NCBI GenBank assembly: GCA_038326775.1
Contig: JBBQKJ010000008.1
Location: 1-64,000 of the forward strand
Source: DYIU01 sp038326775
Lineage (GTDB): Bacteria > Actinomycetota > Geothermincolia > Fen-727 > Anoxymicrobiaceae
Direction: 5' to 3'
DNA length: 64,000 bases
This document shows, piece after piece, positions 18,162 to 26,689 of the stretch. Position numbers and translations under genes: made by a program. The stretch's first letter is position 1. Every line of letters begins with the position of its first letter. Below the pieces are notes generated by a model. That model saw only the letters and a program-made list of their open reading frames with translations, ran no database searches and was not told the origin of the DNA.

Positions 18162-19004
18162 ATGGATATAGCCCGGTCGGCGGAAGGGATAATCAGACTG
18201 GCTCTCGCCGAGGACCTGGGGGTCGAGGGCGACATCACGACCTCTGCTGCCTGCCCGCCGGGAGCGATGGGCAGGGCGGTAATAATCAGCAGGGGCCCCT
18301 GCAGGGTCGCCGGACAGCCGGTCGCGGCGAGGGTGTTCGAGCTTGCCGGTCCGGGCGCGGAGTACCGCGCGCTCCTACAGGACGGGTCAGACGCCTCTCC
18401 CGGGCAGGAGATAGCCAGGGTCGAGGGCCCGCTCGCGGCCGTCCTTTCCGGCGAGCGCACCGCGCTCAACTTCCTGTGCCACCTCTCGGGCATAGCGACC
18501 CTGACCGCAAGGCTGGTCGCGCTGGCGAGCCCGAGCGGGGTGGCCATCATGGACACGCGCAAGACAACCCCCGGGCTGCGCGTGCTGGAGAAGTACGCGG
18601 TGAGCATGGGCGGAGGCACTAACCACCGGCAGGGGCTTTTCGACGGGGTGATTATCAAGGATAATCACATCGCCGCGGCGGGAGGCCTCGAGATCGCCGT
18701 TCGCAGGGTGAGGAACGCCCTGGGAGACTCCTTTCCGATAGAGGTGGAAGCCGCCGACCTTGCCCAGGTGCGCCAGGCGCTGGACTCGGGGGCAGACATC
18801 ATCATGCTCGACAACATGCCGCCCGGGATGGTGGCGCAGGCCGTGGGCCTTGTAGGCGGCAGGGCGAAGGTCGAGGTATCCGGCGGGGTCGACCCTGAAA
18901 ACATAAGCGGCTATATCGAGCCGGGGGTGGACATGATATCCCTCGGGTTCATCACCCACTCCGCGCCGGCGGCCGACCTGTCCCTGGAGCTGACCAATGG
19001 TTGA
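18162..19004 (+). CDS. nadC: Nicotinate-nucleotide pyrophosphorylase (quinolinate phosphoribosyltransferase)
   Basis: A 280-residue enzyme converting quinolinate and PRPP to nicotinate mononucleotide. Motifs are LAEDLGVEGDITTSA, ERTALNFLCHLSGIATLT, IMDTRKTTPGLR, KYAVSMGGGTNHR, IKDNHI and VEVSGGV. The frame is open from 18033. The start is set at ATG 18162, preceded by GCAGGAGGTG and aligning with the family. It completes the NAD unit. Confidence 0.95.
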   Translation: MDIARSAEGIIRLALAEDLGVEGDITTSAACPPGAMGRAVIISRGPCRVAGQPVAARVFELAGPGAEYRALLQDGSDASPGQEIARVEGPLAAVLSGERTALNFLCHLSGIATLTARLVALASPSGVAIMDTRKTTPGLRVLEKYAVSMGGGTNHRQGLFDGVIIKDNHIAAAGGLEIAVRRVRNALGDSFPIEVEAADLAQVRQALDSGADIIMLDNMPPGMVAQAVGLVGGRAKVEVSGGVDPENISGYIEPGVDMISLGFITHSAPAADLSLELTNG

Positions 19005-19066
19005 GGGTTCATTTTTCGCCTTTCTCATAAGGGAGAGGGCCATCGCGTGGAAAACGGAGGACCGGA

Positions 19067-19831
19067 ATGCTGCTCGGCATTGACGTGGGAAACACCCAGA
19101 CGGTCATAGGTGTTTTCATCGACGATGAGCTCGAGGACTACTGGCGGATATCCACCGAGCGGGAGCGTACGGCCGACGAGATAGCGCTTACGCTGGGGGG
19201 GTTCCTGGCTTTCGTCGGCCACAGCCTCACCCAGGTGAACGGCATCATAATATCCTCCGTCGTTCCCGAGATGACCTCGGCGCTTGTGCGCATGGCCAGG
19301 GAAATCCTCGGGTTGGAGCCAATGGTGGTGGACAGCTCCACTGACACCGGCGTGCCGGTTCTCTACGAGGACCCCAGGCAGGTCGGCGCGGACAGGCTGG
19401 TCAACGCCGTCGCGGCGGTTCATAAGTACGGGGCCCCGTGCATCGTGGTGGACTTCGGGACCGCAACCACCTGGGACGCCATCGACAGAGAAGGCAGGTA
19501 CCTCGGTGGGACCATCGCGCCCGGGGTGGAGATATCCGCCGACGCCCTGTTCCGCCATGCGGCGCGCCTGGCCAGGGTCGAGCTGATGGCTCCGGGAAAC
19601 GCGATAGGAAGAAACACCGTGGAATCCATACAATCCGGCATAATCAACGGCACCGCCGGGCAGGTGGACCGCCTGGTCGAGCTCTTCAAGGAGCAACTGG
19701 GCGAGGATTCCCGGGTCATCGCCACCGGCGGCCTGGCGGAGGCGGTGGTCGAGAAGTGCCGCACCATCGAGGTGCTTGACCCCCTTTTGACACTGGACGG
19801 CCTGAAGCTGATATATAAGAGAAATACCTGA
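19067..19831 (+). CDS. coaX: Type III pantothenate kinase
   Basis: A 254-residue kinase for the first step of CoA synthesis from pantothenate. ASKHA-fold motifs are LLGIDVGNTQTVIGVF (phosphate loop), the DPRQVGADRLVNAVAA pantothenate-binding region, IVVDFGTATTWD and GGTIAPGVEIS. It closes the cofactor block at the position coaX holds in mycobacteria and streptomycetes. Confidence 0.96.
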   Translation: MLLGIDVGNTQTVIGVFIDDELEDYWRISTERERTADEIALTLGGFLAFVGHSLTQVNGIIISSVVPEMTSALVRMAREILGLEPMVVDSSTDTGVPVLYEDPRQVGADRLVNAVAAVHKYGAPCIVVDFGTATTWDAIDREGRYLGGTIAPGVEISADALFRHAARLARVELMAPGNAIGRNTVESIQSGIINGTAGQVDRLVELFKEQLGEDSRVIATGGLAEAVVEKCRTIEVLDPLLTLDGLKLIYKRNT

Positions 19832-19908
19832 GCCCGGCAGGCCCCGGGCCGGGTGTGGCCCAGAGGCGGAATGAAGAAATGTTGAATGGTTGTTTATCAC
19901 TAAATTAT

Positions 19909-19941
19909 TTGACAGCAAGAGTCTTTTCTTTGTGATATACT
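19909..19941 (+). promoter_or_regulatory. Candidate promoter of the V-type ATPase operon
   Basis: A consensus -35 TTGACA is at 19909-19914, followed by TGTGATATACT at 19931-19941. The best -10 reading is an extended TGT-GATATA, with spacing of 19 bp. It lies ~95 bp before the first ATPase gene in the only AT-rich stretch between coaX and the operon. Confidence 0.5.
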
Positions 19942-20037
19942 CACCGCGGACCGGGTGTCAGCTGTTGTCCGGTCAGCGGTGCCATTCGCAAGATGGCGCT
20001 TTTTATTGTAAGGCTGTTTTGATAGAGGAGCACGGGA

Positions 20038-20409
20038 ATGGCGGAACGCGTGAAAGGTGCCGAGGTGGCCGAGGGAGCCGGGACCGAACGCACCTCCGCT
20101 GAAGCGATGCTCGAGATGATCCTCCTGAAGGAAGACGAGATAAAGCGGCGCATCCAGCGCGCGGAGAACGAGGCCCAGCGTCTTGTCGAGGAGGCCAAAC
20201 TCGACGCCGCGCACAGGAAGCGCGAGGCCATCAGCGAGGATATCGGGCAGGACTTGAGGGAAAAGGAACTTGCCCGTGCGCATGCGGAGGCCGAAAAGGT
20301 CACACAGGAGATGTCCGCCCAGGCGGAGTCGATAGGGAAGAAGGGGATGGAGCACGTCGATGAAGCGATAAAGATCGTCATCGACGGGGTTCTGCCACCG
20401 CTCGAGTGA
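20038..20409 (+). CDS. V/A-type ATPase peripheral-stalk subunit (H/G-like)
   Basis: A 123-residue, highly charged protein with no hydrophobic segment, almost entirely predicted coiled coil from about residue 20 to 105 (EMILLKEDEIKRRIQRAENE ... AHRKREAISEDIGQDLREKE). This is the character and operon position of subunit H/G of archaeal-type ATPases, which pairs with subunit E to form the outer stalk. Identification rests on position and coiled-coil character, because these subunits have weak sequence signatures. Confidence 0.75.
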   Translation: MAERVKGAEVAEGAGTERTSAEAMLEMILLKEDEIKRRIQRAENEAQRLVEEAKLDAAHRKREAISEDIGQDLREKELARAHAEAEKVTQEMSAQAESIGKKGMEHVDEAIKIVIDGVLPPLE

Positions 20410-20446
20410 TTGCCCTGGTGCGTATCCTGAGGGGGAAGGATCTCGG

Positions 20447-22456
20447 ATGATTGAAAAAATGGCCAAGGTGGAAATCCTGGGGCTCAAGGACGCGGCCCTG
20501 GATGCTATCGATATCATCCAAGAACTGGGCACGCTCCACATCGAGGACCTTTCCGAAAGGATCGGGCAGATGCCGGGCAAGCGCGTGACCCGGATGGAGA
20601 TGGACCCGAAGTTCGCGGACCACGAGGCCACACTCAACAACCTCCGGTCCAAAGTCGGGGACATGATCAGGGAGTTGTCGCCCGACGTCGACGAGCTCCC
20701 ACGCGAGGACATCCACAGCGAGTACAAAGCATTCTGGAGCGATAACATCGAGACGATGATAGCGCGCATCGAGAAGACGATGGCCCAGATAGAAAAGGAC
20801 ACCCGCGACCCGGCTGAGAGGAAAGCCGACCTGATGGTCGAGATGTCCCGCCTCGAGAAGTACGCGCCTATCATGTACAAGATCCAACCGCTCGCCGAGA
20901 GGGTCGCCAGGATGAAGGACATGGCGTCCATCGCCCTCATCATCGAGCGAAAGTACAAGGCCATCCTCAATTATCTCAACGAGGAGATAAGCAAGCTGAC
21001 CAACGGCGAGTGTGAGATCGTCGCCTCGGACGTCGACGACGAGTCCACCGCGGCGCTTATTGTCTTCAACCGCCATTACCTGAAGCAGGTCCACGACTTT
21101 TTAGCTGTGCAGGACGTCAACCAGGTCCGGCTCCCCAGCGACCTGGCGCGCAAGCCGATCGACGAGGCGGTGGGAGAGGTCCGGGCAAGGATAGCGCAGA
21201 TACCCGGCGAGCTCGAAGAGATAGACAGCAAGCTGAGCCAGGTCACCGGTAAGTACTCGGTGCAGCTCGTTGCCGCGCGCAACGCGATCCACGACCGCCT
21301 GGAGGCAATGGACGCGGTCCCCAAGTTCGGCCAGACGGACCAGGTCTTTATCATAAGCGGCTGGCTGCCGGAGGAAGAGGTCAGCAAAATGGAGGCCGCC
21401 CTTACGGACAAGTTCGACACCAAGGTCGTGGTGACGGTGGTGGACATCCGCGAGGAGCAGGAAGAGGCGCCGGTCGCGCTGCGCAACAACGCGTTCGTCA
21501 GGTATTTCGAGATAATCTACATGCTCTCCAAGTACCCTCGCTACGGCACCATTGACCCGACCGTGATCTTCGCGGTATTCTTCCCGATTTTCTTCGGCAT
21601 GATGGTCGGAGACATAGCCTACGGCCTCATAATCATGGTGCTGGGCTGGATAATCCACAGGAAGTTCAGCAGCAAGCCGCTCATGAACATGGCCGGGTTT
21701 CTCCTGACCATGGGAGGGGTCTGGTCCATCATCTTCGGAGTCGTGTACCTGGAGCTCTTCGGTGACCTGCTGGCCAGGCAGCTCGGGGTCATAAAAGAGG
21801 TCAACGGCGAAGACCATATCAAGTACCTGCTCGGCTCCGAGAAATCCCTTTTCAAGTACCCGATAGACCGCCTCGAGGGGTTCACTTTCATGCTCGGGGC
21901 GTGCATCATCATCGGCTTCGTGCACATCGGTATAGGGCTTTTGACAGGCATTGCCAACGGCATCAGGGAGCACAGCAGGAAGCACGTCATGGAGAAGGGC
22001 GGTCTCCTGATGGTGCTCACCGGCTTTATGATGGCGCTGGGCAGTTTCGGCTTCAGCTGGTGGCCAGGCGCGCTGGTAGGGGTCGGCATCGTGCTTGCCG
22101 TGGCCGGAGTGGTTATGGCGGGTGTAGGCGGTGGCATGGGCGGCGTAGTCGAGGCGTTGGTGGGCGTGGGCAATATCTTCTCTTACGCCCGACTCATCGC
22201 CATTGGCCTGGCCTCGGTGATCATGGCGAACGTGGCCAACAACCTCGCCAAGCAGGTCGGCGGCAGCGGCGGTGTCATGGGGGTGATTGCGGGGATTGTG
22301 GTTTTCATCTTACTTCACGGGTTGAACCTGATCATAGCCATGTTCAGCCCATCGATCCACTCGTTGCGTCTACATCTTGTGGAGAGTTTCGGCAAGTTCT
22401 TCGAACCTGCCAAGTACCGTTATGAGCCTTTTAAGAAGACTGGGGGTGAAGAGTAG
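20447..22456 (+). CDS. ntpI: V/A-type ATPase subunit I (a)
   Basis: A 669-residue stator subunit carrying the ion half-channels. The N-terminal ~340 residues are soluble and coiled-coil rich, and begin MIEKMAKVEILG. The C-terminal half has about seven or eight membrane helices with the family motifs TIDPTVIFAVFFPIFFGMM and GDIAYGLI. The later membrane region includes FSYARLIAIGLASVIMANVAN, which holds the essential Arg. Its stop overlaps the start of subunit K by one base. Confidence 0.95.
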   Translation: MIEKMAKVEILGLKDAALDAIDIIQELGTLHIEDLSERIGQMPGKRVTRMEMDPKFADHEATLNNLRSKVGDMIRELSPDVDELPREDIHSEYKAFWSDNIETMIARIEKTMAQIEKDTRDPAERKADLMVEMSRLEKYAPIMYKIQPLAERVARMKDMASIALIIERKYKAILNYLNEEISKLTNGECEIVASDVDDESTAALIVFNRHYLKQVHDFLAVQDVNQVRLPSDLARKPIDEAVGEVRARIAQIPGELEEIDSKLSQVTGKYSVQLVAARNAIHDRLEAMDAVPKFGQTDQVFIISGWLPEEEVSKMEAALTDKFDTKVVVTVVDIREEQEEAPVALRNNAFVRYFEIIYMLSKYPRYGTIDPTVIFAVFFPIFFGMMVGDIAYGLIIMVLGWIIHRKFSSKPLMNMAGFLLTMGGVWSIIFGVVYLELFGDLLARQLGVIKEVNGEDHIKYLLGSEKSLFKYPIDRLEGFTFMLGACIIIGFVHIGIGLLTGIANGIREHSRKHVMEKGGLLMVLTGFMMALGSFGFSWWPGALVGVGIVLAVAGVVMAGVGGGMGGVVEALVGVGNIFSYARLIAIGLASVIMANVANNLAKQVGGSGGVMGVIAGIVVFILLHGLNLIIAMFSPSIHSLRLHLVESFGKFFEPAKYRYEPFKKTGGEE

Positions 22457-22689
22457 TGGGTGAAGCAGTAAAGATCGGAATGATTGCACTGAGTGCCGCT
22501 ATAGCGATTGGCCTGTCGGCGCTCGCCACTGGCATGGCCCAGTCGCGCATCGGCGCGGCTATGGCTGGTGCGATAGCGGAGAGGCCGGAATTGGCAGGTA
22601 TATCAATCATCCTGGTGGCCATTCCCGAGACCATGGTCATCCTTGGCCTCGTCATTGCCTTCGTTATTACGACCCTTAAGAGCGCATAG
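22456..22689 (+). CDS. ntpK: V/A-type ATPase subunit K (c, rotor ring)
   Basis: A 77-residue proteolipid forming one helical hairpin, so the ring subunit is of the short two-helix type rather than the duplicated V-type form. The ion-binding Glu is Glu58 in VAIPETMVIL on helix 2. Helix 1 ends with ATGMAQSRIGAA, with a Gln (Gln29) near the site. A Glu plus Gln/Thr is compatible with either H+ or Na+ binding, and I cannot decide from sequence alone. The start is GTG 22456, overlapping the subunit I stop. Confidence 0.93.
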   Translation: MGEAVKIGMIALSAAIAIGLSALATGMAQSRIGAAMAGAIAERPELAGISIILVAIPETMVILGLVIAFVITTLKSA

Positions 22690-22734
22690 TAACAAGCGCT
22701 TGATGCTTAAGCTTTACAAGGGAAGTGAACGGGT

Positions 22735-23331
22735 TTGGCACTAGAAGACATTTTGAGGGCTCTGGAGGATAAGGCTACCGCCCAGATAGAAGTAAATCAG
22801 GTTGAGGCCGAGCAGAGGGTCGCAGAAATAGCTTCTGAGGTCGAAAAGGACGCGGTGCGCACCAGGCGCGCCAGGTTGAAGAAGGTCGAGGACACCTTGC
22901 GCAGCGAGGCGACCGCCATTGTGTATTCCGCCTCGCTCAAGGCGAAAAACGAGCTCATCAAGGCTCAGGAAGAGACGGTCGACGAGGCGTTCAGGATGGC
23001 TGAGAAGAGGCTGTCCGAGCTCCACAACGACCAGAGGTATCCCGCGATCCTGGGGGTGCTTCTCGATGAGGTCCTTGAGTTTTTCGACGGAGAGGTGGTC
23101 CTCCAGATCCGCGGCGACGACCGCGAGCTTGTCCGGAAGATGATGGAGGAGAGACTCAGGCCGTTCAGTGTCTCCGAGGCTCCACTCGAGGCTTCGGGGG
23201 GGCTGGTCGCCAGCTCGCCGGGTGGCCAGATAGAAGTTTTCAACACCTTTGAGTCCCGCCTTGACAGGGCAAGGGACAAGCTCAGGCTGGCGATATCCAA
23301 AACCCTCTTCGGGGCCGGAGCCGAGAACTAG
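22735..23331 (+). CDS. ntpE: V/A-type ATPase subunit E (peripheral stalk)
   Basis: A 198-residue protein with a long N-terminal coiled coil (IEVNQVEAEQRVAEIASEVE onward) and a C-terminal alpha/beta head (VVLQIRGDDRELVRKMM ... GGLVASSPGGQIEVFNTFES), which is the subunit E pattern. It pairs with the H/G subunit. The start is TTG 22735, between subunits K and C in the operon. Confidence 0.9.
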   Translation: MALEDILRALEDKATAQIEVNQVEAEQRVAEIASEVEKDAVRTRRARLKKVEDTLRSEATAIVYSASLKAKNELIKAQEETVDEAFRMAEKRLSELHNDQRYPAILGVLLDEVLEFFDGEVVLQIRGDDRELVRKMMEERLRPFSVSEAPLEASGGLVASSPGGQIEVFNTFESRLDRARDKLRLAISKTLFGAGAEN

Positions 23332-23354
23332 ATTCTTTAACGGGGTATGACAAA

Positions 23355-24443
23355 TTGGCCAGAGTCGACCTCTCCGATTACGGATACGTCAACGCGCGTG
23401 TGCGCGGGATGCGCTCGCACCTGCTTACAAAGGACTTCTTCATGAAGCTGGTCGAGACGCCGGACATAGAGGCGTTTCACTCGCTGATGGAGCAAACCAT
23501 CTACCGCCGCCAGGTCAACGAAGCGCTGGTGGTGCGCCCGGAGAGGCCGGATTACGACCGGGCTTTGAGCCTCAACCTCATAGCCGCATTCAGGAAGATA
23601 CACGACGCGACCGGCGGCGAGGCCCACCAGCTGGTGTCGGTGATGCTCTCCAAGTATGACCTGTTGAACGTTAAGACCATACTGCGAGGCAAGCGTAGCA
23701 ACGCTACCCCGAGCGAGATCACGAACTTGATGATACCGGTGGGCAGCATCTCAATGGACAGCCTGGAGAAGATGGCCCAGCAGCGTGAGATCTCGGACGT
23801 CATCACCTTCATGGCCGGCCAGCAGATACGTTATTCCCGTCCACTGGTGGAGGCCTACCAGGCTTACCAGAAGAAAGACAAGGATCTTTCCGTCCTGGAG
23901 CTGGCTTTAGACAAATTCCATTACGGGAGCGCCGTGGAGTCGCTCAGGGGCAAGGACAAGAACGTTGACATGGTAAGGCAGGCCATGACCGGAGAGGTCG
24001 ACCTGCGAAACATCTCCACCCTGGTCCGCATCAGGGGCCACAAGTTGGAAGACGACGAGGTGGAGAACATCAGAATCCCCGGCGCCACCTTGAGCGAGGA
24101 CCAGTTCCTCGCCCTGCACCGGCTGGGAGACATCGTTCAGCTTGTGAGCGAGTACCCCGACCCCAGGTACCGGAGAGTTCTGGAAAAGGCGCTGGCCGAG
24201 TACCAGGAGGTCGACCTTGTGGCTTTCGACCGCGAGCTGGAGCACGAGCTGACCCGGCGAGGGGTGACCATGAGCAACGTCGATGTGCTGAGCATAGGCG
24301 TGATCGTCGGCTACCTGTACGCCAAGCAGAATGAATTGATAAACCTGCGGATAGTGGTCAAGGGCAAGACGATGGACCAGACGCAGGCAGACATAAGAAA
24401 AGACCTCTTCTTCGTGGAGCGGGAGACCGCCGCCGCAACGTAG
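23355..24443 (+). CDS. ntpC: V/A-type ATPase subunit C (d-like central coupler)
   Basis: A 362-residue AC39/C-type subunit that sits on the rotor ring and links it to the central stalk. Family signs are the opening DYGYVNARVRGMRSHLL, YDLLNVKTILRGK and the closing IGVIVGYLYAKQNELINLR. All-helical, no membrane segment. The start is TTG 23355. Confidence 0.92.
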   Translation: MARVDLSDYGYVNARVRGMRSHLLTKDFFMKLVETPDIEAFHSLMEQTIYRRQVNEALVVRPERPDYDRALSLNLIAAFRKIHDATGGEAHQLVSVMLSKYDLLNVKTILRGKRSNATPSEITNLMIPVGSISMDSLEKMAQQREISDVITFMAGQQIRYSRPLVEAYQAYQKKDKDLSVLELALDKFHYGSAVESLRGKDKNVDMVRQAMTGEVDLRNISTLVRIRGHKLEDDEVENIRIPGATLSEDQFLALHRLGDIVQLVSEYPDPRYRRVLEKALAEYQEVDLVAFDRELEHELTRRGVTMSNVDVLSIGVIVGYLYAKQNELINLRIVVKGKTMDQTQADIRKDLFFVERETAAAT

Positions 24444-24458
24444 GGAACAGGTAGATAG

Positions 24459-24791
24459 ATGTATAAAGTGGTGGTGCTTACCGACCCCGAAACGGCTTAC
24501 GGTTTTCGCCTTGCCGGGGTAGACGTGCACGAGGTTGAGGATCAGGACGAAGCAAAAAGAGAGATCAACCGGCTTCTCGAGGACAGCCGGACCGGCATCC
24601 TGGCCGTCAACGAGAGTTTTCTGGCGGCTGTTGATGACAGGATCAAGAAGCGCATAGAGGCTACCTATAGACCCATCGTGGTGTCGCTTCCGGTAAGGGA
24701 TAAGCTGGGGACGGCCGGCGAGCGCAAGGCGTTCCTGGCAAGGTTGATCCACAGGGCGGTAGGCTTCGATGTCACACTTAGAGGCAGTTAA
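24459..24791 (+). CDS. ntpF: V/A-type ATPase subunit F
   Basis: A 110-residue small central-stalk subunit with a receiver-like fold: VVVLTDPETAYGFRLAGVDV at the start, GILAVNESFLAAVDDRI in the middle, PIVVSLPV near the end. It lies between C and A as in archaeal operons. Confidence 0.92.
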   Translation: MYKVVVLTDPETAYGFRLAGVDVHEVEDQDEAKREINRLLEDSRTGILAVNESFLAAVDDRIKKRIEATYRPIVVSLPVRDKLGTAGERKAFLARLIHRAVGFDVTLRGS

Positions 24792-24842
24792 CGAAGAGGA
24801 TTACGGCCCGAGCGGGCCGGTTGCGAGAAGAGGAGCAAAACG

Positions 24843-26591
24843 TTGATTGAAGGGCAGATATCCAGGGTGTCGGGTCCTGTGGTCCAGGCCCGAGGGATGG
24901 CCGGCGCGAGGATGTATGACGTCACCTTTGTCGGGAAGCTCAAGCTCATCGGGGAGGTAATCCGCCTTGAGGGCGAGTCCGCCATCATCCAGGTTTACGA
25001 GGACACCAGCGGCCTCGAGGTCGACGAGCAGGTGACCTGCACTTCGCAGCCTCTTCTGCTGGAGCTGGGGCCCGGGATGTTGTCCTCTATCTATGACGGT
25101 GTCCAGAGGAGGCTACCGGACCTCGCGGAGACCTACGGAGATTACATCACCCGAGGCACCGTGTCCGAAGCCCTCGACCATGAACGGCTCTGGGAGTTCG
25201 AGCCCGCGGCCAGACCGGGCCAGGTAGTGTCCGAAGGCGACGTGCTGGGTTACGTACAGGAGACGGAGGTCATCAGGCACCTCATCATGGTGCCGCCTGG
25301 AATGAGCGGGACCATCGCCGATATAAAGAGCGGCAGCTTCACGATCCTGGATGCTATCGCCGCGTGCGAGGACGGCACCGAGTTCCAGATGATGCAGAAA
25401 TGGCCGGCTCGCATAGCCCGCCCCGTTGTTTCCAAGATGGACCCCAACCTGCCGTTCATCACCGGCACCCGGATACTCGACACGTTCTTCCCGGTCGCCC
25501 AGGGCGGGTACAGTATCATCCCCGGCGGGTTCGGCACCGGCAAAACGGTGACCGAGCAGACGCTGGCCAAGTGGGCCCAGGCCGACGTGGTCATCTACGT
25601 GGGCTGCGGCGAGCGCGGCAACGAGATGACCGAGGTCCTCTCCGAGTTCCCGGAGCTCGAGGACGCGCGCAACGGCCAGCCTCTCATGAAGCGGACCATC
25701 CTTGTCGCCAACACCTCCAACATGCCGGTGGCCGCCCGCGAAGCATCGATCTACACCGGGATCACGATGGCCGAGTACTACCGCGACATGGGCTACGACG
25801 TGGCCATGATGGCCGACTCGACCTCCCGCTGGGGTGAGGCGCTCCGCGAGGTCTCCGGCCGTCTCGAGGAGATGCCCGGCGAAGAGGGTTACCCCGCCTA
25901 CCTGGCCACCAGGATCGCCGACTTCTACGAGCGCTGCGGGCGCGCGGTATGCCTGGGCTCGGACGAGCGCGTGGGCTCCATCACCGTGGTAGGGGCGGTA
26001 TCACCGCCGGGCGGAGACTTCTCCGAGCCAATGACTCAAAACTCGTTGCGCATATCCGGCGCGTTCTGGGCGTTGGATACCGACCTTGCCCACAGACGCC
26101 ACTTCCCGGCCATATCGTGGATGAAGAGCTACTCGCTTTACCTGGATCAGGTGGAGGAATGGTACTCGGAAAACGTCAACCCGGACTGGAAGAGCCTGCG
26201 CGACAAGGCGATGATGATATTGCAGAAGGAAGACGAGCTGCAGGAGATCGTCCAGCTGGTCGGCCCCGACGCCCTGCCCGAGTTCGCCCGCGCTACTCTG
26301 GAGGTGGCGCGCATGCTCAGGGAAGACTACCTGCAGCAGTTCGCCTTCAGCGAGGTGGACGCGTACTGCGACCCCAAGAAGCAGTATCACATGTTGAAGG
26401 TCATAGTCGGCTACTACGACGTCATGCAGGAGGTCCTTGTCAAGGGCGTCACCTTGAAAGAAGCGCTCGACATGCCGTTCCGTGCTCGAATAGGTCGAAT
26501 GAAGGAGATCCCCGCGGACGAGGCCATCGGGCAGCTCGAGAATCTCGAGACGGAGATAGGGGCCGAACTTAGAAAACTCGTGAGGTATTGA
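24843..26591 (+). CDS. ntpA: V/A-type ATPase catalytic subunit A
   Basis: A 582-residue catalytic nucleotide-binding subunit. The Walker A loop is GGFGTGKT at 228-235 (the family often has G-P-F-G-S-G-K-T). Further motifs are YVGCGERGNEMTEVL, MADSTSRWGEALREVSGRL, EEGYPAYLATRIADFYERC and VGAVSPPGGDFSEPMTQN. The long non-homologous insert typical of subunit A is present at ~120-190. The start is TTG 24843 after AGGAGC. A pair of strong hairpins separates it from subunit B. Confidence 0.97.
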   Translation: MIEGQISRVSGPVVQARGMAGARMYDVTFVGKLKLIGEVIRLEGESAIIQVYEDTSGLEVDEQVTCTSQPLLLELGPGMLSSIYDGVQRRLPDLAETYGDYITRGTVSEALDHERLWEFEPAARPGQVVSEGDVLGYVQETEVIRHLIMVPPGMSGTIADIKSGSFTILDAIAACEDGTEFQMMQKWPARIARPVVSKMDPNLPFITGTRILDTFFPVAQGGYSIIPGGFGTGKTVTEQTLAKWAQADVVIYVGCGERGNEMTEVLSEFPELEDARNGQPLMKRTILVANTSNMPVAAREASIYTGITMAEYYRDMGYDVAMMADSTSRWGEALREVSGRLEEMPGEEGYPAYLATRIADFYERCGRAVCLGSDERVGSITVVGAVSPPGGDFSEPMTQNSLRISGAFWALDTDLAHRRHFPAISWMKSYSLYLDQVEEWYSENVNPDWKSLRDKAMMILQKEDELQEIVQLVGPDALPEFARATLEVARMLREDYLQQFAFSEVDAYCDPKKQYHMLKVIVGYYDVMQEVLVKGVTLKEALDMPFRARIGRMKEIPADEAIGQLENLETEIGAELRKLVRY

Positions 26592-26612
26592 CTGGGCGTT
26601 GAGTCGCTCGAG

Positions 26613-26655
26613 GGCGGCCTCGTGAGGCCGCCTGAGCCAGGCCTCGGAGGCTTGG
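26613..26655 (+). promoter_or_regulatory. Tandem hairpins between ntpA and ntpB
   Basis: Hairpin 1 is GGCGGCCTC/GAGGCCGCC (26613-26621 with 26624-26632; closing the last pair leaves too small a loop, so 8 bp are realistic). Hairpin 2 is CCAGGCCT/AGGCTTGG (26637-26644 with 26648-26655, one G-T pair). Neither has a T-run, so they are more likely RNA processing or stability elements than terminators. The ntpB ribosome-binding site GGAGGAGAG follows ~20 bp later. Confidence 0.55.
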
Positions 26656-26689
26656 ATAACAATCAATAGACCGTGGAGGAGAGAGCAAG